64,000 nt of DNA from Treponema rectale (GCF_014202035.1 NZ_JACHFR010000001.1:987091-1051090), one strand, 5' to 3'. Shown: positions 7,410 to 17,203, counted from the first letter of the stretch. Notes: a model not told the origin generated them from the sequence alone. Made by a program: numbers and translations.

Positions 7410-9476
7410 ATGGCAGACGGAATCGGAATTCCAGGCGTCTCTGACAAATATAAGACAAATGATCTCGTTGAATCTTTAATGGAAGTGGAACGCATTCCAT
7501 TAAAAAGAGAGCAGACTCAATTAGAGACATATCAGAAACAGCAGGATGCCTGGAGAAATGTCAACCAGAAAATGTCCACGCTCAGGGACAGCGTAAAAAC
7601 ACTCTACTCCTTCGAGAATCCCTTCAACAATAAACTTACGACCTCTTCAGACGAAAATGCACTTACTGTAGACGCAGGAAGGGAAGCAGAATACGGTTCC
7701 TTTAAAATCGATGTCGTAAAACCGGCTACTGCAGACAGATTTTTAAGCGGTTCCATTGACAAGGATCTTGAAGTACCTCAGGGACAGTATACATTCCGCA
7801 CAGGAGACAAATCTCTTGACTTTAACTGGAAAGGCGGAAAGGTAACGGATTTTGTCGCAGCAGTAAACAGACGCGGCGGAACGACAGTAAAAGCCAGCCT
7901 CATAGGTGTAAGCGCGGATAAAAAATCCCTCTTAATAGAATCCCTTAAAACCGGTAACGAAAATTCCCTTAAATTTGAAAATGATGCCCTTAAATTTGTA
8001 AAAACCATAGATATGATAAGCGAAGTAAAACCGGAAACCTTCAGCTTTGCAGACAGTCTGTCAAAAATCAAAGATACTCAGACAAAAGATGCAGTCTTTC
8101 AGAAAGGAATGCCTGAAATTTCAAAGGACAATATTACCCTTCAGGAAGAAGCTTTCACTGTTCCGCAGAGAAGCGGTTTTGAAACAGAAATTCCTTCTCA
8201 GGCAAAAAACAATAAAGATTTTGCCATAAGTTTTTCATATAAATCAGATCCTGCACAGGATATTACAGATGAAATAAACCAGAGATCCTCACTTCCATCA
8301 ATGCCTGAAGCAGGGAAAATTCTTTACGGAGGAATATCAGTGAGCAACAGCCTCAGTGACCCCGCCATGAAAAAGGATCCTGACTGGAAACCGCTTGAAC
8401 CAATAAGCAGTTCTCACTATTTTTTTATAAAAGACTCTTCCGGCAGAGAAACAGAAATACAGCCGGCTTCATTCAAACAAAACGAAGAAACCTCAATGAC
8501 AGATGTTACCGTCAATCTTTCTGACTATCCGGATGCAGAGTCCCTGATAGTCAGAAACAGCAGCACGAATTCTGTAATAACTGTATCGTCATTCAAAGCA
8601 TTTGACGCAACAAAAAACAAAGGATTTGCACCGTCACATGCAATTACGGAAGCAGGAGATGCTGTAATAAAATACGAAGGCATTACAATGACCCGCAGTT
8701 CCAATGACATAGATGACGTCATTCCGCATATAACCCTGCACCTGCATGATACCAGTGAAAAAACAGTAACCGTTAAAATTGATCCTGATACAGAATCTGC
8801 AAAAGACGCACTGATAAATTTTGTCGGAAACTACAATCAGACAATAGCAGAAATGAATATACTGTCTTCCGATAAAAGTGAAATAATTTCTGAACTTGAC
8901 TACCTTACTTCTGATGAACAGGACAAGGCTAAAGAACGGCTTGGAATGTTCCAGGGAGATTTCACCCTTACAAATGGAAAATCATCCCTTCAGAGGATAA
9001 TTTCTTCAGGATACAGATACTCAACTGACGCCCAGATAACCCTTCTCTCTCAGATAGGAATTTCAACCAATGCCAGCACTGGAAACCGTGGATATAATCC
9101 GGGACAGATGAGGGGATATCTGGAAGTAGACGAAAAAAAACTTGATGAAATGCTTGCTTCAAATTTGAATGAAATAAAAAACATGTTCGGATTTGACTCA
9201 GACGGAGATCTTATCATAGACAACGGAGTTGCTTTCCTTCTGGACAAGCAGCTTACATCCTGGGTTCAGTCCGGTGGAATTATTTCTGCAAAAACAAACG
9301 CCCTTGAAGGCAATATAAAATCTTCCAATTCAAAAATCACAAGACTGGAAACTCAGCTCGAAAGAAAAGAAGCAGAGCTTAAATCAAAATACGCAAGCAT
9401 GGAAGGAACCCTTAATAATCTTGAGGCCCAGCAGAATTCTTTAAATAATTATTCCAACGCAAACAACCGAAAATAG
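7410..9476 (+). CDS. fliD: Flagellar filament cap / hook-associated protein 2 (FliD)
   Basis: Caps the growing filament and guides flagellin polymerisation. 688 aa. The N-terminal FliD domain opens with the hallmark ADGIGIPGVSDKYKTNDLVE and a coiled segment to about residue 70. The C-terminal FliD domain carries QIGISTNASTGNRG near residue 550, followed by a coiled coil (about 625-685). ATG at 7410 fixes the conserved N-terminus, but the only AGGA is about 17 nt upstream, so initiation is probably weak or coupled. A TATAAT lies 3 nt before the ATG, too close to serve this gene as a promoter. Confidence 0.95.
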   Translation: MADGIGIPGVSDKYKTNDLVESLMEVERIPLKREQTQLETYQKQQDAWRNVNQKMSTLRDSVKTLYSFENPFNNKLTTSSDENALTVDAGREAEYGSFKIDVVKPATADRFLSGSIDKDLEVPQGQYTFRTGDKSLDFNWKGGKVTDFVAAVNRRGGTTVKASLIGVSADKKSLLIESLKTGNENSLKFENDALKFVKTIDMISEVKPETFSFADSLSKIKDTQTKDAVFQKGMPEISKDNITLQEEAFTVPQRSGFETEIPSQAKNNKDFAISFSYKSDPAQDITDEINQRSSLPSMPEAGKILYGGISVSNSLSDPAMKKDPDWKPLEPISSSHYFFIKDSSGRETEIQPASFKQNEETSMTDVTVNLSDYPDAESLIVRNSSTNSVITVSSFKAFDATKNKGFAPSHAITEAGDAVIKYEGITMTRSSNDIDDVIPHITLHLHDTSEKTVTVKIDPDTESAKDALINFVGNYNQTIAEMNILSSDKSEIISELDYLTSDEQDKAKERLGMFQGDFTLTNGKSSLQRIISSGYRYSTDAQITLLSQIGISTNASTGNRGYNPGQMRGYLEVDEKKLDEMLASNLNEIKNMFGFDSDGDLIIDNGVAFLLDKQLTSWVQSGGIISAKTNALEGNIKSSNSKITRLETQLERKEAELKSKYASMEGTLNNLEAQQNSLNNYSNANNRK

Positions 9477-9491
9477 TAGCAGAGGTAAAAC

Positions 9492-10088
9492 GTGGAACTT
9501 AAAATAAACGGTCAGAATGCTGACGTAACTTTAGAAAATGAAAAAACAATAGGAGAAGTTCTTAAAGCATTTGAAGAAGAAGCTGCAAAGAATAATGCCG
9601 CAACAATCGGTATCACGATAAACGGAAAGAAAATTCTGGCAGAAGATTTTGACAGCGCATGCCTTATGGAACTTAAAGATGATACTGTCATAGAACTGGA
9701 AGTAATATCAGAGCCGGAAATCAAGGATTCATTCATACACTGCGGAACAAGCTTTGAAACCCTTTCTGAGAAACTTGAAAATATAAGTATCTACCTTCAG
9801 AGCGGAAAAGACGAGCAGGCTCATGCAATAATAACCGAGCTTGCAAATGCCATTGATGTTTTCTGCAGGACAGCAACTTTCAGTGCCCTTTTTCCAGACA
9901 CCTACAAATCCATACAGATAGACGGAAAAGAAATGGGAGAATTCTTTAAGGATTTCGCCCCACTGCTTTCAGATTTTGAACAGGCGCTTGAGTCAAACGA
10001 TACTGTTACGACAGGTGATATTGCAGAGTACGAAATTTCCCCGAGACTAAGAAAACTTTCACAATCAGTAAAGAATGTGTTAAAATAA
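9492..10088 (+). CDS. Conserved protein downstream of fliD, unknown function
   Basis: 198 aa, acidic (many Glu and Asp), no signal peptide or membrane helix. The N-terminal 75 residues look like a ubiquitin-like beta-grasp fold (MELKINGQNADVTLENEKTI then an ING/ELKDDTVIELEV pattern). The rest is helical. It occupies the position taken by FliS in many flagellar operons and could be a flagellin or FliD chaperone, but I see no FliS signature. GTG start with an AGAGG site 7 nt upstream, 15 nt after fliD, so the two are probably co-translated. Confidence 0.7.
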   Translation: MELKINGQNADVTLENEKTIGEVLKAFEEEAAKNNAATIGITINGKKILAEDFDSACLMELKDDTVIELEVISEPEIKDSFIHCGTSFETLSEKLENISIYLQSGKDEQAHAIITELANAIDVFCRTATFSALFPDTYKSIQIDGKEMGEFFKDFAPLLSDFEQALESNDTVTTGDIAEYEISPRLRKLSQSVKNVLK

Positions 10089-10102
10089 TAGAAGGAGCCA
10101 GA

Positions 10103-10130
10103 GCGGCTGCATTAAGTACCCTGCAGCCGC
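10103..10130 (+). repeat. GC-rich hairpin between fliD operon and PilZ gene
   Basis: GCGGCTGCA (10103-10111) and TGCAGCCGC (10122-10130) form a perfect 9-bp stem with a 10-nt loop. There is no T run, so it is more likely an RNA processing or stability element than a terminator. Confidence 0.55.
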
Positions 10131-10165
10131 AAACCGTTTCAGCCGTGACTTTAATGGAGGTGCCT

Positions 10166-11248
10166 ATGGACAAGACTTTATCACCTGTCAATGCAAGGCA
10201 GGACAGTTTTACTTACCTTTTCATATTAGGCGCTGCAATAATCCTTATCCTGCTTTTTATACTCTACCTCATAATCCGGCACATAAAAAACATTCATTCC
10301 TCCAAAAACTGGATTGAGACACACAAAAACCTTCCGACAGTACTGAAAAACGTTAAAAATCTGGCAAGAGAAGCAGCTCTTACAAAAAGTGAAATTTCAA
10401 TGTTATGGAGCATCTGCAAAAAAAATCAGGTTCCAAACATTGAATACAGCTACAGAGACAACAAACTCATGGATCAGCTTTTTTCTGCTGAATACCAGGA
10501 CATGATTGTACTGGAAGTTGATGAAGAAAAAATACAGGAACTTTTCAGTTTAAGATACAAACTGGAAAAATGTCACGAAAAGAAGCTTCAGTTAAAAAGC
10601 ACCAGGAGTCTGAAAGAAGGACTGAACTTTACCTATAACGATGAAAAGAAACGCCTCTGGACTCTTACGCTTCTTGAAAATAAGGAAAGCGGAATGACTA
10701 TCCTGCTTCCATCTGGATTCATTGAATCAGAAAACAGACCGGAACCACTTACAAAGATAACCTTATCCTTCAGCACACCTTCTGATACCAGATACAAAAT
10801 GATAACCCGGATAATCCGTTATGAAAAAGACAATAAGGACAGACCTTTGATGACGGTAACAACTTCTGACCAGCTGGAACCGATTTTAAGAAGGCTTGCA
10901 AAACGAATGGATATTGAAACCGAATGTGAATTTTCAGCCATAAAACTTGAAACTCAAAAAAACAAGAAAAAATTTACAGTCATGAAAAACCGCTATCCGG
11001 GAAAACTTCTTGATATTTCCGCAACAGGCTGCAGTTTAAAATCCTCTCTGCCTATAAAAAAAGGCCAGTACTTAAAGCTCTATTTTCAACTCAACAATCC
11101 AGAACTTCTTGAAGCTTCGGGAATAATTATAGTTACAAACAGGGCCCAGGACGGAAAAAACTTTATAATACACGTAAAATTCGAACAGATTTCAATTTCA
11201 GCCCAAAACAGGATTTATGCACAGATTTACGGATATAATGCCCTGTAA
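10166..11248 (+). CDS. Membrane-anchored PilZ-domain protein
   Basis: 360 aa. One N-terminal membrane helix (about residues 17-40) is followed by a coiled linker, a YcgR-N-like beta region (about 100-230) and a C-terminal PilZ domain. The c-di-GMP motif D-x-S-x-x-G is visible as DISATG near residue 288, with KNRY just before it; the basic RxxxR half is only partly matched. Expected to sit on the inner membrane cytoplasmic face and tune motility in response to c-di-GMP. I chose ATG at 10166 because GGAGG lies 5 nt upstream; GTG at 10145 and ATG at 10154 lack a site. It follows the flagellar genes directly. Confidence 0.8.
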   Translation: MDKTLSPVNARQDSFTYLFILGAAIILILLFILYLIIRHIKNIHSSKNWIETHKNLPTVLKNVKNLAREAALTKSEISMLWSICKKNQVPNIEYSYRDNKLMDQLFSAEYQDMIVLEVDEEKIQELFSLRYKLEKCHEKKLQLKSTRSLKEGLNFTYNDEKKRLWTLTLLENKESGMTILLPSGFIESENRPEPLTKITLSFSTPSDTRYKMITRIIRYEKDNKDRPLMTVTTSDQLEPILRRLAKRMDIETECEFSAIKLETQKNKKKFTVMKNRYPGKLLDISATGCSLKSSLPIKKGQYLKLYFQLNNPELLEASGIIIVTNRAQDGKNFIIHVKFEQISISAQNRIYAQIYGYNAL

Positions 11249-11324
11249 CAGCACTCAGTCAAATCTTAAATGATTTTACGTAACCTAATTGTTTTTTTAA
11301 TTGATAAGCATTAAAATATACTGT

Positions 11325-11588
11325 ATGAGGATTTTGGGATTACGAGCGATTTCTAAGGAAGAAAGCTACATCTACTACATTGACCGCTACAAAGCCACAG
11401 TCATAATGGAAGTACTCAACAGGCAGGTTTCATTTCAGGTGAATTTCTCAATAGAAATCAATCCCCTGGGAATGAAGAGCATTGACCTTGAACCGCTTCC
11501 AAAAACACTTGACTACCCTGTTCTCCCGATAACAAAATCCCTCAAACAATATATTACGGAACTTTCAAACGAAGGAAAGCTTCCATAA
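11325..11588 (+). CDS. Small conserved protein, unknown function
   Basis: 87 aa from ATG; no signal peptide, cysteine motif or membrane segment. It begins MRILGLRAISKEESYIYYID and is mostly beta-strand-like. It lies between the PilZ gene and tsaE, 15 nt before tsaE, so it is probably co-transcribed with the tsaE-tsaB pair. An in-frame TTG at 11301 would add eight residues but no ribosome site supports it; the ATG also lacks a good one. The AT-rich 50 nt upstream could hold a promoter (TATACT at 11318-11323). Confidence 0.6.
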   Translation: MRILGLRAISKEESYIYYIDRYKATVIMEVLNRQVSFQVNFSIEINPLGMKSIDLEPLPKTLDYPVLPITKSLKQYITELSNEGKLP

Positions 11589-11603
11589 GTTTAAAGGCAA
11601 AAA

Positions 11604-12038
11604 ATGACTTTTCATACAGATTCCTCAGAAGAAACCATAGAGCTCGGAAAAAAAATAGGAGCCCTTTTAAAACCAGGTGACGTAATAGCAATGACAGGCA
11701 CTCTTGCAGCCGGAAAAACAACAATTACAAAGGGAATTGCAGAAGCTCTTGGTGTAAAAGATAACATCACAAGCCCGACTTTCTGTCTGATAAGCGAGTA
11801 TGAAGGAGAAAAAATGCCCCTTTATCACATGGACGTATACCGTCTTGATGGAGAAGAAGACTTCATTAACCTGGGGGTTGAAGACATGCTTTACGGAAAC
11901 GGGGTCTGCATAATCGAATGGAGCGAAAAAGTACAAAAAGAACTTCCAAAAAAGACCATTTACATGACAATCACTCCCGATGAAAACTCAGGACGTACAA
12001 TCACCATTGAAAACTGGAATGTGGAGATAAAAAAATGA
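11604..12038 (+). CDS. tsaE: tRNA threonylcarbamoyladenosine biosynthesis ATPase TsaE
   Basis: P-loop ATPase that works with TsaB and TsaD to make t6A37 in ANN-decoding tRNAs. 144 aa. Walker A GTLAAGKTT is at residues 32-40 (Ala where most have Gly), the SPTF motif follows at about 57, and HMDVYRL at about 74 carries the family Asp. IIEW near residue 112 completes the signature. It overlaps tsaB by 4 nt (ATGA), so the two are translationally coupled. tsaD is not in the window. Confidence 0.93.
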   Translation: MTFHTDSSEETIELGKKIGALLKPGDVIAMTGTLAAGKTTITKGIAEALGVKDNITSPTFCLISEYEGEKMPLYHMDVYRLDGEEDFINLGVEDMLYGNGVCIIEWSEKVQKELPKKTIYMTITPDENSGRTITIENWNVEIKK

Positions 12039-12730
12039 ATGCACTTGCCATAGACTGTGCTGTTTCTAAAATTACGGTTGCAGCAAAAAAAGAAAATAAT
12101 CTTATAAAATTAACTCTTGACGTTGGTATTAAACAGTCAGAAAAACTCCTCCCGGCAGTTGACTATGTAATGAAAGAAGCCGGACTGAAAGCAGCTGACC
12201 TTGATTATACAGCATGTACATCAGGACCGGGAACCTTTACAGGACTTAGACTCGGAATGAGCACCCTCAAAGCTCTGAATCTTTCCCACAACATTCCCCT
12301 ATACGGAATTCCTTCACTTGAAGCTTACTCATGGCCATATAAAAGAGCATTGGAAACAGTACTTCCCTTAATTGAAGCAAAAGAAGACGAGTACTTCTGT
12401 AATTTCTTTGTCAGAGGTCAAAAACTGAGGGAAGACGAAGATTTAACAGTTGAAGAAATCCTTAAACAGATTGATGCAGAAGCAGGCGTACTTGCCTGTG
12501 GTCCGGGGGCAAAGAATTTTACGGAGCGTGTAAACACGGACTACCCTATGTACTCAGTACACTCTTTCCTTCCGGAAAATGACAGCTGCGAAAGCCTGTT
12601 CGAAATAGCTGAAAAAATGATTGCAGAAAAAAAGGAACCGCTTTCAGATTATGACGGTCCCCTTTATGTCAGAAAAAGTGAAGCTGAAATTGTACGGGAG
12701 AAAAAACTCTCCGAAGAAAAACAGTCTTAG
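12035..12730 (+). CDS. tsaB: tRNA threonylcarbamoyladenosine biosynthesis protein TsaB
   Basis: Scaffold partner of TsaD in t6A synthesis, actin/HSP70-like fold. 231 aa, family length. The N-terminal [10 protein letters not shown] strand and the family motif [19 protein letters not shown] near residues 66-84 are clear. Starts in a 4-nt ATGA overlap with tsaE. Its stop overlaps the end of csrA on the opposite strand by 4 nt, with no terminator between them. Confidence 0.93.
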   Translation: MNALAIDCAVSKITVAAKKENNLIKLTLDVGIKQSEKLLPAVDYVMKEAGLKAADLDYTACTSGPGTFTGLRLGMSTLKALNLSHNIPLYGIPSLEAYSWPYKRALETVLPLIEAKEDEYFCNFFVRGQKLREDEDLTVEEILKQIDAEAGVLACGPGAKNFTERVNTDYPMYSVHSFLPENDSCESLFEIAEKMIAEKKEPLSDYDGPLYVRKSEAEIVREKKLSEEKQS

Positions 12731-12945
12731 GAAAAAAGCTTTTTAAGCTGTTCTTCTGACGGCTGGGTTGCGGCAGCTTTATTTTCATTCTGTATTTCAT
12801 CAAATACTTCCTGACGAAATACTTTTACGTTTTTAGGAGCCTCAACTCCTATCTTTACCTGATCTCCCCTTACTTCGATTATAGTAAGGGTTATCTCATC
12901 ACCTATTCTTATCTTCTGGTCAACTTTTCGGGAAAGAATCAGCAT
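12727..12945 (-). CDS. csrA: Carbon storage / translational regulator CsrA
   Basis: Homodimeric RNA-binding protein that binds GGA motifs near ribosome sites; in bacteria with FliW it represses flagellin translation. 72 aa. The N-terminal [16 protein letters not shown] block and the [16 protein letters not shown] core with its RNA-contacting Arg are intact; the C-terminus has about 10 extra residues. The start overlaps the fliW stop (TGATG), and a strong AAAGGAGG lies inside the end of fliW. Last gene of the flgN-flgK-flgL-fliW-csrA operon. Confidence 0.96.
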   Translation of the reverse strand: MLILSRKVDQKIRIGDEITLTIIEVRGDQVKIGVEAPKNVKVFRQEVFDEIQNENKAAATQPSEEQLKKLFS

Positions 12946-13388
12946 CAGTTTTCCTCCTTTGCCTTGAGGGCACCGAGGATATTATGCTTAGTAGTCCATT
13001 TTGTTCCGTCAAGAATAGCCTGCATGCATTTATGATTTTTCTTGTTAATAACAAGCGGTCCCTGAAGGTTAGCAGTTACCGCGCTTCCGTCACTTGGAAC
13101 GGTGACCACAGTCATTACGGTTACATCTGCAGGATCCTTTATACCAATCTTCAAAAGTTCCCTGTCGTCAATATCAGCTTCATAATCCGAACAAATGATG
13201 AAAGGATCAATTAAAAGAAAAGCAAGATTCTGTTCCTTAAGAGACTGAAGCCATATAAACGGTTTATACTGACTTTCAATAAGTGCAAAATCCGTATATT
13301 CCTCAAATCCGAAAAGTCCGTCCGGAATATTAATTACATGATTCTGATCAACTTCTACAGTTCCCATCATCTTTGTTTTTACCTGCAT
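12945..13388 (-). CDS. fliW: Flagellar assembly factor FliW
   Basis: Binds flagellin and CsrA alternately, so that free flagellin releases FliW to sequester or unsequester CsrA. 147 aa from the chosen start. The family opening [22 protein letters not shown] and the hydrophobic WLQSL strand are visible. I prefer ATG at 13388, which matches the usual FliW N-terminus; an upstream ATG at 13412 would add eight basic residues with no ribosome site, only 4 nt after the flgL stop. Directly upstream of and overlapping csrA by 1 nt, which is the classic arrangement. Confidence 0.93.
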   Translation of the reverse strand: MQVKTKMMGTVEVDQNHVINIPDGLFGFEEYTDFALIESQYKPFIWLQSLKEQNLAFLLIDPFIICSDYEADIDDRELLKIGIKDPADVTVMTVVTVPSDGSAVTANLQGPLVINKKNHKCMQAILDGTKWTTKHNILGALKAKEEN

Positions 13389-13416
13389 TTTTTTACCTGC
13401 CTTTTCCTGCATTATT

Positions 13417-14661
13417 TTATCTTATATAATCAAGAAGCGTGCTTGAATACATTTTACCGGCATTGCTGAGAGTTGCCTGATTTACATACTCAAGCATTTT
13501 AAGGTCTGTAATGGCTTTCGTCATATCCACATCACCTTCACGGCTTACAAGACGTGTAACATTAAGATTGTTTGTCTTTGCAAGTTCCACGTTATTTACA
13601 GCACGTTCATAGTCACTTCCAGATTTAGCCAGACGGGTCGTAAGATTATTCATTCCCTCATCAAGAGTTCCCAATATTCTTCCGCCAATAGCTTCATTAT
13701 CACCCCTCAGCATGGCATCCCTTAAAGCTATTACAGAGTCAAACAATGAACCGCCTGAAACTTTTACATTATCGGCAATATTGTAAGGAGGAAGCTGGCT
13801 CTTATCCTTTATGATTCCAAGGTCTCCCAAAACACTTCCATCCCTGTCTTCAAGCCATATCTGGTGAGCATCAGTAGTTACAAGAGAAAGACCGTTTGAT
13901 ATAGGATCAACGGAAGCCTTTATAGCTGCTCCGGAATCATTGATTTTTGCTGCAAGAGCATAAACATTGTCACCTGCATTTATCTTAATATCAACTCCAT
14001 CAACAGAAATTACGGCATCAGAAGCACTCTGCCAGGAAGTCATATCACGCTGTGCTATCAAAGACTGTTTTTCTGCCCAGAATGTTTTATTTCCGGAAGC
14101 ATCAAGAGTCATATAATTGTTTTCATCTACTTCAATTTTATTTAAACCGATATTTCCGTTATAACGTACTTCCTCTATCAAAGCACCGTCAGCACCAGGA
14201 ACATTTCCCATTATTATATCAAAAGCTGTTGAACTGCTTCTCGTTCCAGCAAAAAGTGAATTACCATCAGGACCGACAGCATTGGCATTCTGAATCATTT
14301 CCTTTAAAAGTTCATTAACTTCAACAGCCATATTCTTAAGGTCATCCTGATTGTAAGTACCATTTGCTCCTGTAACAGCCAGTTCACGTACCCTCTGCAT
14401 TATCTGAAGGTTCTGATTTATATAACCGTCCCTTACCTGAAAATTATCAGCCGCAGTCTGTGCATTTTTCTCAAACTGATTGACACGGGTTAAATAAGAC
14501 TGATAGCGGACAAGATGACCGGCAGCAATAGGATCATCCCTCAGAGATCCAATTCTACTCTGACTTCCGATCTGAGCATTCATCTGATTCTGGCGTATTT
14601 CCTGCTTTCTAAGATAGTACTGAGTATCATTATTATTCATCTGTGAACTTATTCTATTCAT
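13417..14661 (-). CDS. flgL: Flagellar hook-associated protein 3 (FlgL)
   Basis: Junction protein between hook-filament junction FlgK and the filament. 414 aa. Flagellin-like D0/D1 helices are seen at both ends: the N-terminal stretch with QIGSQSRIGSLRDDPIAAG and LQIMQRVRELAVTGANGTY, and the C-terminal VDMTKAITDLKMLEYVNQATL. The middle carries the FlgL insertion (GNSLFAGTRSSSTAF). AAGGAG precedes the start. Second structural gene of the operon, 41 nt after flgK. Confidence 0.95.
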   Translation of the reverse strand: MNRISSQMNNNDTQYYLRKQEIRQNQMNAQIGSQSRIGSLRDDPIAAGHLVRYQSYLTRVNQFEKNAQTAADNFQVRDGYINQNLQIMQRVRELAVTGANGTYNQDDLKNMAVEVNELLKEMIQNANAVGPDGNSLFAGTRSSSTAFDIIMGNVPGADGALIEEVRYNGNIGLNKIEVDENNYMTLDASGNKTFWAEKQSLIAQRDMTSWQSASDAVISVDGVDIKINAGDNVYALAAKINDSGAAIKASVDPISNGLSLVTTDAHQIWLEDRDGSVLGDLGIIKDKSQLPPYNIADNVKVSGGSLFDSVIALRDAMLRGDNEAIGGRILGTLDEGMNNLTTRLAKSGSDYERAVNNVELAKTNNLNVTRLVSREGDVDMTKAITDLKMLEYVNQATLSNAGKMYSSTLLDYIR

Positions 14662-14702
14662 TCCGTTTCTCCTTATGTTTCAACATATAACCAAAAAACT
14701 GT

Positions 14703-16574
14703 TCAGACTCCAAGACGGTTTATGAGAGTATCAAGAAGTGCATCCTGTACCGAAATAAATTTTGCAGCTGCATTATACCCATGCTGAAATTTAATTATAT
14801 CAGCAAGTTCTTCATCAATATTGACACCGCTTATAGAATCACGAAGACTCCTCAGATCATCCATAATCTTATTCTGGCTTGCAAGCTGATTCTGTGCCTG
14901 CTCTCCTTTCAAACCTACTTCAGTAACTGTATCAGCAAAATAATCATCAAAGGTTCTCTGTTTACCAATCATTACTTTTGTATTTCTGATTGCCGCAAGC
15001 TCAACAGCCGCCCGTCCGTCAGAAGCATCTGCAAAGCCCTGCCCGTTAGCATAGGCAGAAGCAACACTTGAAACATCTGAAACAATGGAAGGATTAACTT
15101 CTACATAAGCAGAAGGATTCCTTAACGGACTTACAGCAAACTGGGCACCGGCAAGAGAATTAACAGCATCAGCCCTGTTCCAGTCAAAGGCTCCGGCTTC
15201 GCCGGACTGACTGAGTATTCCTGCATATCCGGCAAGGAAAAGACCGGAATCTTCAACATGACGTATTACAAAATCAGGATTTGAAGCATCTGAAGCTGCA
15301 GAAGCTTTCAATACAAGGGAATTATTTCTGTCCAAATAAGCCTTTACTTCTGAAGCAGAATCATTAATACGATTTATAACATCCTCAACCGTATCAGTCG
15401 GATAATACGGAACGCTTACAGTTTCTGCACCGGCATTAAAAGTCATCGTTCCTGCAAGACCAGTCTGTTCCTGGGCTTTTAAGGCGTTATTTCCAGTAAT
15501 TCTGAATATCCGGCTGGAATCTTCAACACCGTCGCCGTCGGAATCATAATTACCATTTACATTCTCAACAAAATCATGCTGTACAAAAAAATCAAGACCC
15601 GTAACATTGTTTTTTCCTACAGAGTTGCGGTGAACGTCATTCACAAGGTCTGCAAAATTAAGAGTCATCGTATCAAGGGACTGAAGCTGGGCTCGAAGAT
15701 CTTTATCCCTAAGTTCAACAAGTGCCCCAAGGGAACCGCCCCTGAAATAAGCATCAGCATTCGTATCAGTCCATACAAGCTTTGAATATCCGCTGTCATT
15801 ATCCTGAGGTGCAAATCCAATCTGTCTGTTTACGGCCCCCTGAACGATAATCTGTCCGTCTGTATGAACCATAAATTCATCCGGATCCCGCTGAGTAACA
15901 GTAACGTTTATCAGGCCTGAAAGTTTTTCTACAAGAAGATCCCTTCTGTCCATCAGATCATTAGGATTATCCCCCACAGCCTTTGATTTTACTATTTCAG
16001 CATTAAGTGCAGAAATCTGCCGCGAATAATCATTAACCTGCTTTACAGTCGCTTCTATATCTCCATTAATCTGATTTCTGATTGATTTCAGAGAGTTAAA
16101 CTGCTGCCTGATTGAGTTTGTAAGACTTTCTCCTCTTGTAACGACTGCCTGACGGGCTGCATCGCTTTCAGGATAATTAGAAAGTTCCTGCCACCCTTCC
16201 CAGAATTTATCCATATTGTATCTTACTGAAATTTCATCAGGCTCATTGTAAACCTGCTCAATCATTGAATAATAATTATTTCTTGTTTCCCAGTAAGTCT
16301 CTTCATTTTCCTGTGCAACGATTCTTGACTCAAGAAGTTCATCCCGGATTCTGGTTACGCTTTCTACATCAGTACCCTGTCCAAGCTGTCCAGGGCGCAT
16401 CTCACGTTCCAGGTCAGGACGATATATAGGTTCAAACGACTTTACGATAACACGCTGTCTGGAATACCCTTCAGTATCTGCATTTGAGATATTATGACCT
16501 GCAGTCTGAATCTGTACTGTATGAGCCTGAATTGATCTTTTTCCTATTTCTATACCTGCAAAAGAATTTCCCAT
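14703..16574 (-). CDS. flgK: Flagellar hook-associated protein 1 (FlgK)
   Basis: Hook-filament junction protein. 623 aa, normal size. The N-terminal rod/hook signature AGHNISNADTEGYSRQRV at about residues 27-44 is complete, followed by GQGTDVESVTRIRDELL. The C-terminal D0 helix reads ELADIIKFQHGYNAAAKFIS. A GGGGGAA site precedes ATG. Follows the FlgN-like chaperone gene by 21 nt and precedes flgL, as in most flagellar systems. Confidence 0.96.
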   Translation of the reverse strand: MGNSFAGIEIGKRSIQAHTVQIQTAGHNISNADTEGYSRQRVIVKSFEPIYRPDLEREMRPGQLGQGTDVESVTRIRDELLESRIVAQENEETYWETRNNYYSMIEQVYNEPDEISVRYNMDKFWEGWQELSNYPESDAARQAVVTRGESLTNSIRQQFNSLKSIRNQINGDIEATVKQVNDYSRQISALNAEIVKSKAVGDNPNDLMDRRDLLVEKLSGLINVTVTQRDPDEFMVHTDGQIIVQGAVNRQIGFAPQDNDSGYSKLVWTDTNADAYFRGGSLGALVELRDKDLRAQLQSLDTMTLNFADLVNDVHRNSVGKNNVTGLDFFVQHDFVENVNGNYDSDGDGVEDSSRIFRITGNNALKAQEQTGLAGTMTFNAGAETVSVPYYPTDTVEDVINRINDSASEVKAYLDRNNSLVLKASAASDASNPDFVIRHVEDSGLFLAGYAGILSQSGEAGAFDWNRADAVNSLAGAQFAVSPLRNPSAYVEVNPSIVSDVSSVASAYANGQGFADASDGRAAVELAAIRNTKVMIGKQRTFDDYFADTVTEVGLKGEQAQNQLASQNKIMDDLRSLRDSISGVNIDEELADIIKFQHGYNAAAKFISVQDALLDTLINRLGV

Positions 16575-16595
16575 AATAAAGTTCCCCCGAAATAA

Positions 16596-17045
16596 TCAAA
16601 ATACTGCATTCACAATAAGTGAAGGCGCCGAAGATTTACGTAACTGACCGGTACGGGTATAAACCGGAGTTCTCTGCTGCGGTGTACAGCGTTCAATAAC
16701 ACCATAAACAAATTTCTGAGCGGACTGAACATATTTTGCAAGAGCTTCATTTTCAATCTTACTTTTCATAAGTTTTGACCTTACACTGGTAAAAACAGGG
16801 GAAATATTTTTATCCATATAAATGGATTTATCATCACCGGCAAGAATTTCCCTTTTTTTATCAAGATTTACAAAAGAATCACTGAGAGTTCTGATTTTAC
16901 ACAAATTTTCCTCCAGATCACTCCAGCGGCGTTCCCTTACGCATTCATGAATTTCATTCTGTTTTACGAGGATGGCATCCAGAACGCCTTCAAGATTTAC
17001 TAAAACTTCAGCAAGATCAGCTCTATGATTTTCTGTAAAATTCAT
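16596..17045 (-). CDS. FlgN-like flagellar export chaperone
   Basis: 149 aa, mostly helical. The first 100 residues look like two long amphipathic helices (LAEVLVNLEGVLDAILVKQ, then a segment around KKREILAGDD), the pattern of FlgN/FliS-type chaperones that carry FlgK and FlgL to the export gate. The basic C-terminal tail is unusual. Placement directly before flgK is what FlgN shows elsewhere. TAGGAGTGG precedes ATG. First gene behind the FliA promoter. Sequence similarity is weak by eye, so the name rests largely on context. Confidence 0.7.
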   Translation of the reverse strand: MNFTENHRADLAEVLVNLEGVLDAILVKQNEIHECVRERRWSDLEENLCKIRTLSDSFVNLDKKREILAGDDKSIYMDKNISPVFTSVRSKLMKSKIENEALAKYVQSAQKFVYGVIERCTPQQRTPVYTRTGQLRKSSAPSLIVNAVF

Positions 17046-17064
17046 ATTTCCACTCCTACTCTGT

Positions 17065-17091
17065 TTATCGGAATTTTAAAATTCAACTTTA
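17065..17091 (-). promoter_or_regulatory. Sigma-28 (FliA) promoter of the flgN operon
   Basis: On the minus strand TAAA, 15 nt, TCCGATAA: seven of eight -10 positions match GCCGATAA and the spacer is exact. It lies 20 nt upstream of the flgN-like ATG. Confidence 0.88.
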
Positions 17092-17155
17092 GAATAATGA
17101 TGATTAAATATTTACGAAAAAAAATGATTTTTTTTTATTATTTTTTTTAACTCAC

Positions 17156-17185
17156 TTGACAAAGTTTTATGTTTTACGATATATT
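17156..17185 (+). promoter_or_regulatory. Sigma-70 promoter of the tRNA cluster
   Basis: A perfect TTGACA -35 box, 18-nt spacer, TATATT -10 box, ending 18 bp before tRNA-His. The intervening AT tract (17110-17150) upstream is very T-rich and could act as an UP-like element. Confidence 0.8.
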
Positions 17186-17203
17186 CTTCTACGTTGATTA
17201 CAC

